The notes: a model not told the origin generated them from the letters alone. Numbered from the stretch's first letter, positions 6,440 through 14,810 are shown. The stretch: DNA of 30,915 nucleotides from Anaerolineales bacterium UBA5195 (GCA_002412925.1 DHVZ01000085.1:1-30915); one strand, 5' to 3'. Program-made: numbers and translations.

Positions 6440-7531
6440 ATGCCCAACCACATCCGCTTCGCCCTCCTCCTCACCCTCATGCTAGGACTCGCCTCGTGTA
6501 CCGGAATCCCGGCCGTGGAGAGTCCAGGCCCGAAAACGCCGCTGGTAGTCTTTGCTGCCGGGAGCCTGATCCAGCCCTTCGATGCGCTGGCAAAAGCCTT
6601 CGAAACAAAATATCCCGAGATCGATGTTCTGCCCGAGTATCACGGCAGCATCCAGGTTATCCGTCACGCCACCGAACTTCACGAGCCGATTGACGTGGTC
6701 GCCACTGCTGATGCGGCACTCGTCCCGATGCTGATGTACTCCACGAACAATCCGGAGACTGGCCAGCCTTATGCAAACTGGTATATCCGTTACGCTAGCA
6801 ACCGCCTGGCGCTGGCTTACAACAAAAACAGCAAGTACGCCGACGAAATCACCTCCGAGAATTGGGTCGATGTGATTGCCCTTCCGGATGTGAAAGTGGG
6901 TCTCGCCGACCCGCGTTTCGATGCTTCCGGTTACCGCGCGTTGATGGCCGTGGCCCTGGTCGAGCAGCAGAAGCAAAACTATCGCCTGTTCGAGCCGTTT
7001 GTAGCCGGGCAGTTCACCTATGGGCTGACAATTTTTCGTGATGAGACCCTGACGACCATCACCGTCCCCGAAATTTTGGAGACGCGCCCCGAGGCGCATA
7101 TCCTGATCCGCGGCGCGAGTATCCAACTGATTGCCCTGCTCGAATCGGGTGACCTGGATTACGCTTTTGAATATGAGAGTGTCATCGCCCAGCACGGCCT
7201 GGGATTGCTGCGCCTTCCGGCTGAAGTCAATCTAGGTGAGGCCGCTTTCGAAAACCTTTACGAGCAGGTGCAAGTCAACCTGGATTTCCGGCGATTTGCG
7301 ACCATCAAGCCCGAGTTCCGCGGCGAACGGATTGGCTACGGGATCACAATCCCAAGCAGTTCCCCGCACCCGAAAGAGGCCGCGCTCTTCATTGCCTTCC
7401 TGCTCTCTCCCGAAGGCCGCGCCATTATGGAGGCCAACCACCACCCAATGTTTGAAACAGCCCTGGGTGATGGGTACACCAACCTTCCGGTGGAATTGCA
7501 GTCCCTTTGCGTTCCTGTGGAGGAACGTTGA
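6440..7531 (+). CDS. wtpA: WtpA-like tungstate/molybdate ABC transporter substrate-binding lipoprotein
   Basis: A 363-residue extracellular solute-binding protein with signal peptide and lipobox GLASC (Cys20). The mature part starts with the oxyanion-binding pattern VVFAAGSLIQPF, followed by EYHGSIQVIRHATE, DVVATADAALVP, and the SNRLALAYNKNSKY and LADPRFDASGYRALMA blocks. These are the order and spacing seen in WtpA/ModA-type binding proteins, with the Ser, Asp and Tyr side chains of the pocket. The long linker and IRYASNRLALAY resemble WtpA more than bacterial ModA. The stop overlaps the start of the permease gene. No strong ribosome binding site precedes the ATG. Tungstate is preferred over molybdate from family resemblance, not from a direct reading of the pocket. 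Confidence 0.85.
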   Translation: MPNHIRFALLLTLMLGLASCTGIPAVESPGPKTPLVVFAAGSLIQPFDALAKAFETKYPEIDVLPEYHGSIQVIRHATELHEPIDVVATADAALVPMLMYSTNNPETGQPYANWYIRYASNRLALAYNKNSKYADEITSENWVDVIALPDVKVGLADPRFDASGYRALMAVALVEQQKQNYRLFEPFVAGQFTYGLTIFRDETLTTITVPEILETRPEAHILIRGASIQLIALLESGDLDYAFEYESVIAQHGLGLLRLPAEVNLGEAAFENLYEQVQVNLDFRRFATIKPEFRGERIGYGITIPSSSPHPKEAALFIAFLLSPEGRAIMEANHHPMFETALGDGYTNLPVELQSLCVPVEER

Positions 7532-8307
7532 GCCGTCAACAGGCTTTAGATTTACTCTTTGGATTGCTCGGCAGCCTGCTCCTGCTTTTTATCATTTTGC
7601 CACTCGTCAGCATTCTGCTTGGCACGACAACAGAAGCTTTCATCCTGGCGCTGACCGACCCGGAAGTGCTGAATTCGATCAGCCTGACCTTTGGCGCAGC
7701 GCTGATTTCCACAGTTCTGGCTGCGCTGACGGGTATCCCGCTGGCTTACCTGCTAGCGCGGCGAAAATTCCGCGGCAAACATCTAGTGGAGGCGTTGGTC
7801 AACCTGCCAGTGATTATTCCGCACACCGCTGCCGGGGTAGCCCTGCTGCTGGTTTTTGGGCGGCGTGGATTGCTCGGTCGCGGGCTGGAGCCGCTCGGGC
7901 TGGTCTTTACCGATAACCTGGGCGGCATCGTCGTCGGGATGCTATTCGTCAGCCTGCCCTTCCTGGTTAATATGAGCCGCGAAGCCTTTGCGCTGATCGA
8001 CGATGAACTGGAGCGGGTGGCCCTGACCGATGGCGCAACGCCCTGGCAGGCTTTCTGGTACGTCACCCTGCCGCTAGCCTGGCGCGGGGTGATGGGCGGC
8101 GCACTGATGATGTGGGCGCGCGCCATCAGCGAATTTGGCGCGGTGGTGATCCTGTCGTATCACCCCAAGATCGTGCCGGTGCTGGTTTTTGAACGGTTCC
8201 AGGGCTATGGCCTGGGCGCGGCCCAACCGGTAGCGGCACTGTTGATTGTGATTGCTTTGGCTGTCTTTCTCTGCCTGCAATTGGCACTTCAGCCCAGGCG
8301 AGATTAA
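7528..8307 (+). CDS. wtpB: WtpB-like tungstate/molybdate ABC transporter permease
   Basis: A permease of 259 residues with about six transmembrane segments. The cytoplasmic loop that contacts the ATPase is visible as DELERVALTDGATPWQAFWYVTLPLAWRG, the EAA-type motif of the ModB/WtpB/CysT family. Further signs are NLPVIIPHTAAGVALL and WARAISEFGAVVIL. The start is set at the TTG at 7528, which overlaps the wtpA stop (TTGA) and has GGAGGA at 7519-7524; a TTG at 7507 is also open but lacks a site. No ATPase gene follows directly, unlike typical wtpABC operons. The only ATPase of the locus is tupC at 10423, so energy coupling may be shared, which is inference. Confidence 0.88.
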   Translation: MSRQQALDLLFGLLGSLLLLFIILPLVSILLGTTTEAFILALTDPEVLNSISLTFGAALISTVLAALTGIPLAYLLARRKFRGKHLVEALVNLPVIIPHTAAGVALLLVFGRRGLLGRGLEPLGLVFTDNLGGIVVGMLFVSLPFLVNMSREAFALIDDELERVALTDGATPWQAFWYVTLPLAWRGVMGGALMMWARAISEFGAVVILSYHPKIVPVLVFERFQGYGLGAAQPVAALLIVIALAVFLCLQLALQPRRD

Positions 8308-8374
8308 AAAGTGGATTTACGAGCTGTTTGTGCAGTTCGTTGATCGTCAAATTCTTTTACTAAGGAGAAAAAAG

Positions 8375-9718
8375 ATGAAGTTTACACCCCGCAACATTTT
8401 ACTAACCCTGTTCCTGATCCTGGCTGTCGCGCTCTCTGCTTGCCTGTCCCCTTCAGGGGGCGCGCCTGCCGCCACCCCGGAACCCACTGCCGCTCCCGCA
8501 CCGACGGCAGTCCCCGCCACGGAAGCTCCGGCCGCTCCAGATGCCCCGGCTGGATCTTCCTTGGCCGTCACCGGCCTGGTCAATACCGAATTGACCCTGA
8601 CTACCGCCGACCCGGCGGGGCTGGAGATGGTCAAAGTGACTGCCGAGCACCCGAAGAAGGGCAAAGGAGATTACGAGGGCGTGCGCCTGAATGCCGTGCT
8701 CGACAAAGCCGGTCTCAAAGCTGACGCCACCGCGCTTGTGATCAGCGCCAGCGACGGTTTCACCAACGAAGTGGCCTTGGCCGATCTCAAAGCCTGCGCT
8801 GACTGCCTGATTGGAATTTCCGACGGAATGTTCAGCATGGTTATGCCCGGTCTTTCCAGTAAGGCCTGGGTCAAGGATGTTGTCAAGATCGAGGCGATCG
8901 TGGGTGCGGCTGCCGCAGAACCGGCTGCCCCGGCTGGGCCTCCGGCCAACCCCAACATCATCCTGGCCACCACCACCTCTACCCAGGATTCCGGTCTATT
9001 GGATGTCTTAATCCCGCTGTTCGAAAAACAGACCGGCTACAAAGTCCAAACGGTGGCCGTTGGCACCGGAGCTGCGCTGAAGATGGGCGAAGAAGGCAAT
9101 GCGGATGTCCTGCTCGTCCATGCCCCCTCCTCCGAAAAGGCGTTGATGGAGGCCGGTTTTGGCAAAGAGCGCTTCCTGGTCATGCATAATGATTTCATCA
9201 TCGTCGGTCCGGCGGCTGACCCGGCGGGCATCAAAGGCGGCGGCCCGGCCGATGCCTTCCGCGCAATTTTCGATAAAGGCGCGGATTTCGTCTCGCGCGG
9301 CGACGATTCTGGTACGCATAAGATGGAGTTGAGCTTCTGGAGCAAAGCCGAACTCGATCCCAAGGGAAAGGCCTGGTACATCGAATCTGGCCAGGGGATG
9401 GGCGCAACCCTGACGATTGCCTCCGAAAAAGAGGCTTACACCCTGACCGATCGCGCCACCTACCTGGCGAATAAAGACAAGCTTCAGCTTGAGATTTTGC
9501 TCGAAGGCAATAACGCCCTGCTCAATGTCTACCACGTCATCACCGTCAACGCCGAAAAGTGGCCCAAGGTTAATTTTGAAGGCGCGCTGGCTTTCGCTAA
9601 ATTCATCACCGACAAAGCCACCCAGCAAATCATTGCCGAGTTTGGCAAGGATAAATTCGGCCAGGCGCTCTTCTTCCCGGATGCCGATAAGACCGACGCA
9701 GATTTGGGATTGAAGTAA
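8375..9718 (+). CDS. tupA: Lipoprotein fusing a molybdopterin-oxidoreductase-like domain to TupA
   Basis: A 447-residue predicted lipoprotein (lipobox LSAC, Cys23) with a Pro/Ala/Thr linker to about residue 60. Residues about 62-175 are a domain close to the third domain of the lipoprotein at 4833-6293, including TAEHPKKGK, a CxxC (Cys141, Cys144) and W-x-KDV-x-KIE. After a second Ala/Pro linker, residues 192-447 are TupA, the tungstate-binding protein of TupABC: TTTSTQDSGLLD near 199-210 is the oxyanion-binding loop, followed by VGTGAALKMGEEGNADVLLVHAP, DDSGTHKMELSFW and GQGMGATLTIASEKEAYTLTDR. AAGGAG precedes the ATG. TupA is normally a single-domain protein, so the N-terminal addition is unusual. 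The fusion ties the domain family to tungstate uptake physically. Confidence 0.9.
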   Translation: MKFTPRNILLTLFLILAVALSACLSPSGGAPAATPEPTAAPAPTAVPATEAPAAPDAPAGSSLAVTGLVNTELTLTTADPAGLEMVKVTAEHPKKGKGDYEGVRLNAVLDKAGLKADATALVISASDGFTNEVALADLKACADCLIGISDGMFSMVMPGLSSKAWVKDVVKIEAIVGAAAAEPAAPAGPPANPNIILATTTSTQDSGLLDVLIPLFEKQTGYKVQTVAVGTGAALKMGEEGNADVLLVHAPSSEKALMEAGFGKERFLVMHNDFIIVGPAADPAGIKGGGPADAFRAIFDKGADFVSRGDDSGTHKMELSFWSKAELDPKGKAWYIESGQGMGATLTIASEKEAYTLTDRATYLANKDKLQLEILLEGNNALLNVYHVITVNAEKWPKVNFEGALAFAKFITDKATQQIIAEFGKDKFGQALFFPDADKTDADLGLK

Positions 9719-9730
9719 AATTGCATTTCG

Positions 9731-9759
9731 GTAGGGGCGAAGCAACGCTTTGCCCCTAC
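9731..9759. repeat. Hairpin between tupA and tupB
   Basis: GTAGGGGCGAAGC (9731-9743) pairs with GCTTTGCCCCTAC (9747-9759) with one G-T wobble and a 3-base loop. It resembles a dispersed hairpin common in such genomes. Inside a transporter operon it may lower or protect downstream transcript. Confidence 0.7.
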
Positions 9760-9782
9760 TCATCCACCTGTTGACTACCGAT

Positions 9783-10433
9783 ATGCCTGAAATTCTCCAA
9801 ATCACCCTGCTCTCCCTGCAAATCTCCGGCATCGCCACCGCCATCAGCCTGCTGATTGGCCTGCCGCTTGGCACGCTGCTGGCATTGGGCAAGTTCACAG
9901 GGCGTTCGATTCTGCTTAGCCTGGTCAACACCGGCATGGGCCTGCCGCCAGTCGTTGTTGGCCTGTTTGTGGCCATGATGCTTTGGCGCTCCGGTCCTTT
10001 TGGCGACTTGAAACTGATTTACTCTCCCACGGCAATTGTGATTGCACAGGTGATCATCGCTTTCCCGGTCGTGACCGGTTTGACCTCGGCCTCCCTCCAG
10101 GCGCTCGACCCGCGCCTGCAACTGCAACTGCGCGGGCTGGGCGCCTCGACCCCGCAAATGATCTGGATGCTCTGGCGCGAAGCGCGCCTGCCGCTCCTGG
10201 CGGCGCTGATGGCCGGGTTTGGCTCGGTCATCTCGGAAGTCGGCGCAAGCATGATGGTCGGCGGCAACATCCGCTACCAGACGCGCGTCTTGACCACAGC
10301 GATTGTGCTCGAAACCGGCAAGGGCAATTTCGAGATTGCCATTGGGTTGGGTCTTTTGCTGCTGACAATCACCTTCCTGGTCAACTGGGCGCTGACCGTC
10401 ATCCAGCAAAAGGGAGCGCGGCGTGGCGACTGA
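9783..10433 (+). CDS. tupB: TupB, tungstate ABC transporter permease
   Basis: A permease of about 216 residues with five or six membrane segments. The family patterns are clear: LGTLLALGKFTGRS early, TGMGLPPVVVGLFVAMMLWRSGPFG in the middle, LRGLGASTPQMIWMLWREARLPLLAALMAGFGSVISEVGASMMVGGNI as the ATPase-contact loop and following helix, and TRVLTTAIVLETGKG(NF) near the end, all typical of TupB. The ATG at 9783 is chosen because an upstream TTG lies within the hairpin at 9731-9759. No good ribosome binding site is seen. Its 3' end overlaps tupC by 11 bases, so the two are translationally linked. It imports tungstate delivered by TupA. Confidence 0.9.
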   Translation: MPEILQITLLSLQISGIATAISLLIGLPLGTLLALGKFTGRSILLSLVNTGMGLPPVVVGLFVAMMLWRSGPFGDLKLIYSPTAIVIAQVIIAFPVVTGLTSASLQALDPRLQLQLRGLGASTPQMIWMLWREARLPLLAALMAGFGSVISEVGASMMVGGNIRYQTRVLTTAIVLETGKGNFEIAIGLGLLLLTITFLVNWALTVIQQKGARRGD

Positions 10434-11142
10434 CCTGCTCACCATTCGAGATCTTCTCATTCGCCGCGGCGGACGCCTGGTGCTCGAAGTCGAGGATTTA
10501 TCTGTCCATCAGCATGAGGTGCTGGCCATCGTCGGCCCAAATGGCGCGGGGAAAAGCTCCCTGCTGCTCGTGCTGGCCCGCTTGCTGCACCCCGGGCAGG
10601 GAGAAATTCTCTTCAACGGAAAATCGGCCCAAGGCGAGCCGGACCTGGCCTATCGCCGCCGGTTGGCGCTCGTTTTGCAGGATCCGCTCCTGTTCGATAC
10701 CTCCGTTTATGAAAATGTGGCCTCCGGGCTGAAGTTTCGCGGCCTGCCTGCCAAAGAAATCCAGCCGAAAGTCGAGATTTGGCTGGAACGCCTGGGAATC
10801 TCACACCTGGCCAGGCGCCGCGCCAACGAACTATCGGGCGGCGAGGGACAGCGCGTCAGCCTGGCCCGCGCCCTGGTACTGGAACCGGAACTTTTGCTGC
10901 TCGACGAACCTTTTGGCGCACTCGACCCACCCACCCGCGCCCGCCTGCTCGAAGATTTGGGCCAGATTCTGCCGGCGGCAAAAACAACGACGATTTTAAT
11001 CACCCACGATTTGAAGGAGGCCGCCAAGCTGGCAGATCGTGTGGCCGTCCTGCTCGACGGTCAAATCGTGCAGATCGGCGCGCCGCAGGAAGTCTTTGCC
11101 AGCCCAACCAACCCGGAGGTAGCCGCTTTTTTGGGGATATAA
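10423..11142 (+). CDS. tupC: TupC, tungstate ABC transporter ATP-binding protein
   Basis: A 239-residue ABC ATPase beginning at GTG within the end of tupB. All motifs are intact: Walker A GPNGAGKS near residue 39-46, Q-loop VLQDPLLF, signature LSGGEGQR, Walker B LLLLDEP, D-loop GALD and the switch His in ITHD. It lacks the C-terminal Mop/TOBE regulatory domain found in ModC and WtpC, so it is of TupC type. It is the only transporter ATPase in the locus while two permease genes (wtpB, tupB) are present. It powers TupB; serving WtpB too is a testable inference. Confidence 0.92.
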   Translation: MATDLLTIRDLLIRRGGRLVLEVEDLSVHQHEVLAIVGPNGAGKSSLLLVLARLLHPGQGEILFNGKSAQGEPDLAYRRRLALVLQDPLLFDTSVYENVASGLKFRGLPAKEIQPKVEIWLERLGISHLARRRANELSGGEGQRVSLARALVLEPELLLLDEPFGALDPPTRARLLEDLGQILPAAKTTTILITHDLKEAAKLADRVAVLLDGQIVQIGAPQEVFASPTNPEVAAFLGI

Positions 11143-11148
11143 AGACAC

Positions 11149-11170
11149 ATCCCGCGAATACTCGCGGGAT
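11149..11170. terminator. Hairpin after tupC
   Basis: ATCCCGCGA (11149-11157) and TCGCGGGAT (11162-11170) form a perfect 9-base stem with a 4-base loop, seven bases after the stop. There is no following T tract, so termination efficiency is uncertain. Confidence 0.5.
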
Positions 11171-11234
11171 GGCCTGACCAACTCAAAGAGAGGAGAGAGT
11201 TTTTACGGGTGGCGAGGAGAGGCTCACCCGGGCT

Positions 11235-11450
11235 CTACAGCGGTTCGTGGTTTGGATTGGTACCGCACCAAACACAAGTGGGTTTGTCGAACAGGTTACA
11301 TTCTTTGGCATTCGAGCAGCGCCGTGAAACAACCCGCGGCGCATCGGGTAAGAAGTCAATCGGGTAAACAACTTCGGTTTCGAAAGCCACCTCGTGCCCA
11401 ACATGGTCACAATAGCGCACTTTGATAACTTCCCATTTCTTTTCTGCCAT
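11235..11450 (-). CDS. Small cysteine-rich protein, putative zinc ribbon
   Basis: A 71-residue protein starting MAEKKWEVIKVRYCDHVGHEV. Its start is fixed by GGAGG six bases before the ATG; a longer reading to 11492 has no site. The visible features are CDHVGHE near the N-terminus and CSNAKECNLFDKPTCVWCG near the C-terminus, which together give five Cys and several His, a layout that could hold one zinc ion. No function can be named. It is alone on the minus strand between tupC and the sugar dehydrogenase gene. Confidence 0.65.
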   Translation of the reverse strand: MAEKKWEVIKVRYCDHVGHEVAFETEVVYPIDFLPDAPRVVSRRCSNAKECNLFDKPTCVWCGTNPNHEPL

Positions 11451-11479
11451 AAAAGGCCTCCAGATTACCTTGATCAGTA

Positions 11480-11537
11480 GTTCATGAAACATTTTGAGAA
11501 GCCCAATGATTGGAAATTCTCTTAACTTTCGCGAAGT
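11480..11537. repeat. Copy 1 of a dispersed repeat with imperfect inverted ends
   Basis: Starts GTTCATGAAACATTTTGAGA, has a short central palindrome CCAATGATTGG, and ends with AATTC-TCTTAACTTTCGCGAAGTGCT. It matches, end to end, the element at 23542-23645, except that the central palindrome differs. The right end alone recurs at 13350-13384. Confidence 0.6.
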
Positions 11538-11647
11538 GCTCTTTAGAGTTTACGCTAGATCGGATGGGCCTGCCAGTGACAGGCGTCATCAAAGCGAATG
11601 ACAAAGTATATCATTTCGGACGACAAATGTCCTTTTCGTCTTAATAA

Positions 11648-12907
11648 TTAGGGGCGTTTCTGTAGCCTGTAAATTGCGCCGTTGTAATCGGCCAGATAAA
11701 GTTCCCCGGCTTCATCCACGCCAAAAGTGCTGATCCTGAAACCAGTCTGGAAGAATGCCTGGGTCTGCCCGAGAGGCGGACTGGCCAGACCCCAAACCTT
11801 GCCCGAGCAGTAATCACCAAAAAAATAGATGCCCTGCCACTCGGGCAGCGCCGCGCCGCGATAAACGTAGCCTCCCGTCACCGAACATTCGGCTCCGTGC
11901 GAATATTCTGCCACCGGGGCGGTGAATTCAGGCTGGTAGCTGCCTTTAAACGGATAACTGGCCTCCACCCGGTTCCAGCCAAAATTCAGGCCGCCGGGCG
12001 TGCCTGCCGGGACGAAATTGATTTCTTCCCACTGGTTCTGGCCCACATCGCCAATCCACAGGTCACCGGTAACTGAATCGAAGGAAAAGCGCCAGGGGTT
12101 GCGCAAACCAATAGCCCAGATTTCGCTCAGTCTTTGATCGTTGAAAGGATTATCGGCAGGGACGCCATACGGCGTTTCAAGGGTGTTGACATCGATCCGC
12201 AGGATTTTGCCCAGCCAGGTGTTCAGGGATTGGGCATTGTCGTATGGATCCCCGCCTGAACCGCCGTCGCCCAGGCCAATATAGAGATACCCATCCGGCC
12301 CAAAGGCCAGCGCGCCGCCGTTATGGTTGGCAAATGGCTGCTGCACGGAGAGCAATGCCAGCTCACTGGCCGGATCGGCTCTTTCGCCGCTGGCGGTGAA
12401 GCGCGCAATCCGCGTGTTGCCATCACGGGCGGTGTAATTGACGTAAAAATAACCATTTTCGACAAATTTGGGATGAAAAGCCAGCCCCAGAAGTCCCCGC
12501 TCAGAGCCGTTGCTGCCAACCCGGTTGCGGATATCAAGGAATGGCGCCTCGAGCAGTTGACCAGCTTTCAGAACGCGAATCTGCCCGGGTTGTTCGACGA
12601 TGAACAACCGGCCCGAACCATCGCCTGCATTTTGAAGATCGACGGGGTTGGTGACGCCACTGACGACCTGCGCCCAGGTGTAGGCGGCAGGCTCAGGAAT
12701 TTCGACAAGAATGGGCGCAGGCGGGGCCGCGGTGGGATGGTTGTTCCCGGCTTCAGCCGAGGGCAACGGCGAGGGCGGGGTTGCCGCGATCTGCACTTTC
12801 GGGGGCGGCAGCGTGGAGGAAACGGACGTCGGTTGGGGGGCGATGGAACTGCAGGCGGACAGGCAGAGAGACAACACAAAGATACCGGTAAAAAGTTGTC
12901 GGGGCAT
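11648..12907 (-). CDS. PQQ-dependent sugar dehydrogenase-type lipoprotein
   Basis: A 419-residue predicted lipoprotein (lipobox CLSAC, Cys19, then a Ser/Thr/Pro linker). The body matches the soluble glucose/aldose-sugar dehydrogenase family (GSDH, six-bladed beta-propeller): NPVDLQNAGDGSGRLFIVEQPGQIRVL, SERGLLGLAFHPKF, NHNGGALAFGPDGYLYIGLGDGGSGGDP and GLRNPWRFSFDS are the usual blocks, including the catalytic-region His (NHNGG) and calcium/PQQ-contact residues. It probably oxidises a sugar outside the membrane using PQQ; whether this organism makes PQQ is unknown here. GGAGAAAAC precedes the ATG. It follows the DUF1232 gene by eight bases, so they share a transcript. Confidence 0.9.
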   Translation of the reverse strand: MPRQLFTGIFVLSLCLSACSSIAPQPTSVSSTLPPPKVQIAATPPSPLPSAEAGNNHPTAAPPAPILVEIPEPAAYTWAQVVSGVTNPVDLQNAGDGSGRLFIVEQPGQIRVLKAGQLLEAPFLDIRNRVGSNGSERGLLGLAFHPKFVENGYFYVNYTARDGNTRIARFTASGERADPASELALLSVQQPFANHNGGALAFGPDGYLYIGLGDGGSGGDPYDNAQSLNTWLGKILRIDVNTLETPYGVPADNPFNDQRLSEIWAIGLRNPWRFSFDSVTGDLWIGDVGQNQWEEINFVPAGTPGGLNFGWNRVEASYPFKGSYQPEFTAPVAEYSHGAECSVTGGYVYRGAALPEWQGIYFFGDYCSGKVWGLASPPLGQTQAFFQTGFRISTFGVDEAGELYLADYNGAIYRLQKRP

Positions 12908-12915
12908 GTTTTCTC

Positions 12916-13299
12916 CTATTGGTCGGTCACGTCGGTTGACTCACCATCCACAACGTCACCCTCTACTTCATCCTTGACTTCATCCACAATGGCATTGTTG
13001 CTGATTATTTTTTTTGCGAGTTCACGAACAACCTCTGGTGGACAAAGTTCGAGGAACATATAGTAACCGAGCCAAAGAATGGCCACATCATCCACCACGC
13101 CAATGCCGGGAGCGACTGCGGCGGGGATAAAGTCGAGGGGTGAGACAAAGTAAACCAGCGCGCCAAGGGGGATCAGTTTCAGCCATGCGCTGACGCGGCG
13201 ATCGCCGATCAGTTGGAACATCAGTTTTGCGCGCAAGGTCAGGTCTTTTAAAACGCCACCCTGGGACGGGACGATGCTTTGGGAAGGTTTTTTGTTCAT
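12916..13299 (-). CDS. DUF1232 (YkvA-type) membrane protein
   Basis: A 127-residue protein with the DUF1232 core LIPLGALVYFVSPLDFIPAAVAPGIGVVDDVAILWLGYYM near residues 40-80, including the SPLDFIP and DD motifs that define the family. The C-terminus is very acidic. The start is set at the ATG at 13299 with GGAGG five bases upstream; the frame stays open for another 50 residues without protein-like character. The family's role is unknown. It precedes the sugar dehydrogenase gene in an operon. Confidence 0.85.
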   Translation of the reverse strand: MNKKPSQSIVPSQGGVLKDLTLRAKLMFQLIGDRRVSAWLKLIPLGALVYFVSPLDFIPAAVAPGIGVVDDVAILWLGYYMFLELCPPEVVRELAKKIISNNAIVDEVKDEVEGDVVDGESTDVTDQ

Positions 13300-13349
13300 A
13301 CGTGCCTCCGTGTTAAAACTATTATCCCACATTCTGTGCCGGTTGCTTG

Positions 13350-13384
13350 AGTTTTGGATTACTTTTTCAAATTTCGTGAAGTAC
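13350..13384. repeat. Partial copy of the dispersed repeat (right end)
   Basis: GGATTACTTTTTCAAA followed by TTTCGTGAAGTACTG aligns with the right end of the elements at 11480-11537 and 23542-23645. No left end is recognised nearby, so this is a truncated copy in the divergent intergenic region. Confidence 0.5.
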
Positions 13385-13500
13385 TGAAAATTCACTTGAT
13401 ACCCTGCGGAAGCGGGGAAAATCATAACAAATGTCAGGTTGACCGGCATCCGGCTTTGGGTTATACCCGTGACGGTCGTAAACTATCCATCTGCCAACCG

Positions 13501-14745
13501 ATGAAACCAAACCCCGTTCTGACTACCTATCTGGCGCGCATCCGCGCCTTCCACCCGAATGCCCGGTTATACCTGGTCAGCGTCATCTTGACCGGGGCAG
13601 CCCTGGGCGTCTATCGCCTGCTCTCCAATTTCTACGTGCTGAGCCTGGATTTCGATCAAAACCTGCTTGGACAGCTAATCACCATTACCAGCATGACCGC
13701 CCTGCTAACGGCAGTGCCAATGGGCTTCCTGGCCGACCGCCTGGGGCGTAAGAATTCGCTGCTGCTTTCGGGAGCTTTGGTCAGCTTCGGAATCCTGATG
13801 ACGGTCCTGGTTCCGTCGCGCCCAATCTTTTACGCGATGAACGCCTTGATCGGGATGGCCCAGGGGCTTGCAGCGGTGACCATGTCGCCGTTTTTGTTGG
13901 AAAATTCGGGGGAACAGGAACGCACCTACTTGTTCAGCCTGAGTTCCGGCTTGCAAATGGCGGCGGCTTCAGTGGGAAATTCAGTTGGCGGGTATTTGCC
14001 AACCTGGATTGGCCAATGGCAGGCGGTCAGCGCCACCAGCAGCAGCGCCTATGCCGGGGCGCTGGCGATTATTGCGGCAGGTTCGTTCCTGGGGCTGGCC
14101 CCCCTTTTGGGATTAAAGACGCCCATCCTGACAAAATCTGACCAGACAGTTTTTGCTCCATTTTCTTACGCCCGGCAGCACCCGATCATGCTGGGCAAGC
14201 TGATCACCCCGATACTGGTCACCTCGGTAGGCGCGGGGCTGTTCATGCCCTTTATGAACGTCTTTTTCCGGGTGGTCTACCAACAACCCGACCCGGTGAT
14301 CGGGAATGTCCTGGCCTGGGGTGCGTTGGCAATGGGAATCGGTCTGTTCATCGCGCCGCCACTCGCTGACCGGCTTGGTAAGGCCCGGCTGGTAGTGATC
14401 ACCCAGGGACTGTCGATCCCTTTCCTGGTGCTGCTGGGCTACGCCCCGCTATTCTGGATGTCTGCGCTGGCGCATTATGCGCGCTTGTCACTGATGAACA
14501 TGTCTGGGCCGGTCTACCAGACCTTTGTGATGGAGCACGTCGAACCCGAGTCGCGGGCAACCGTGGCAAGCCTGGTCAACATGGCCGGGAATTTTGGCTG
14601 GGCTTTCAGCCCGTCAATCAGCGGCTGGCTGCAAGTCAGTTACGGGTTTGGCCCGGTTTTTGCCTGTGTAATTGTGCTCTATTCGCTGACGGTTTTTATG
14701 TACTGGAAGTTTTTCTGGAAAGCGGAACCACCGCGGCTGCAGTAG
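13501..14745 (+). CDS. Major facilitator superfamily transporter
   Basis: A 414-residue membrane protein with about twelve hydrophobic segments. The MFS loop 2-3 motif is clear as GFLADRLGRKNSLL near residue 75-88, and a related GxxxADRLGKARL occurs in the second half (APPLADRLGKAR), as expected from the internal duplication of MFS proteins. EPESRATVASLVNMAGNFGWAFSP in the last third is common in uncharacterised prokaryotic exporters. The ATG at 13501 is used because the first helix begins soon after; no ribosome binding site is evident, so the start is uncertain. The substrate cannot be inferred. It is convergent with metA, separated by a shared hairpin. Confidence 0.88.
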   Translation: MKPNPVLTTYLARIRAFHPNARLYLVSVILTGAALGVYRLLSNFYVLSLDFDQNLLGQLITITSMTALLTAVPMGFLADRLGRKNSLLLSGALVSFGILMTVLVPSRPIFYAMNALIGMAQGLAAVTMSPFLLENSGEQERTYLFSLSSGLQMAAASVGNSVGGYLPTWIGQWQAVSATSSSAYAGALAIIAAGSFLGLAPLLGLKTPILTKSDQTVFAPFSYARQHPIMLGKLITPILVTSVGAGLFMPFMNVFFRVVYQQPDPVIGNVLAWGALAMGIGLFIAPPLADRLGKARLVVITQGLSIPFLVLLGYAPLFWMSALAHYARLSLMNMSGPVYQTFVMEHVEPESRATVASLVNMAGNFGWAFSPSISGWLQVSYGFGPVFACVIVLYSLTVFMYWKFFWKAEPPRLQ

Positions 14746-14802
14746 GGACACGGCGGGCGATTTGCGAACGATTTTGACCAGCAGAATCTGCCGTGTCCCT
14801 AC
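14742..14802. terminator. Inverted repeat between convergent MFS and metA genes
   Basis: GTAGGGACACGGC (14742-14754) and GCCGTGTCCCTAC (14790-14802) are perfect 13-base inverted repeats with a 35-base loop. The left arm contains the MFS stop codon and the right arm ends eight bases from the metA stop. It probably works as a bidirectional terminator and also looks like a dispersed repeat. Confidence 0.6.
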
Positions 14803-14810
14803 TATTATCG

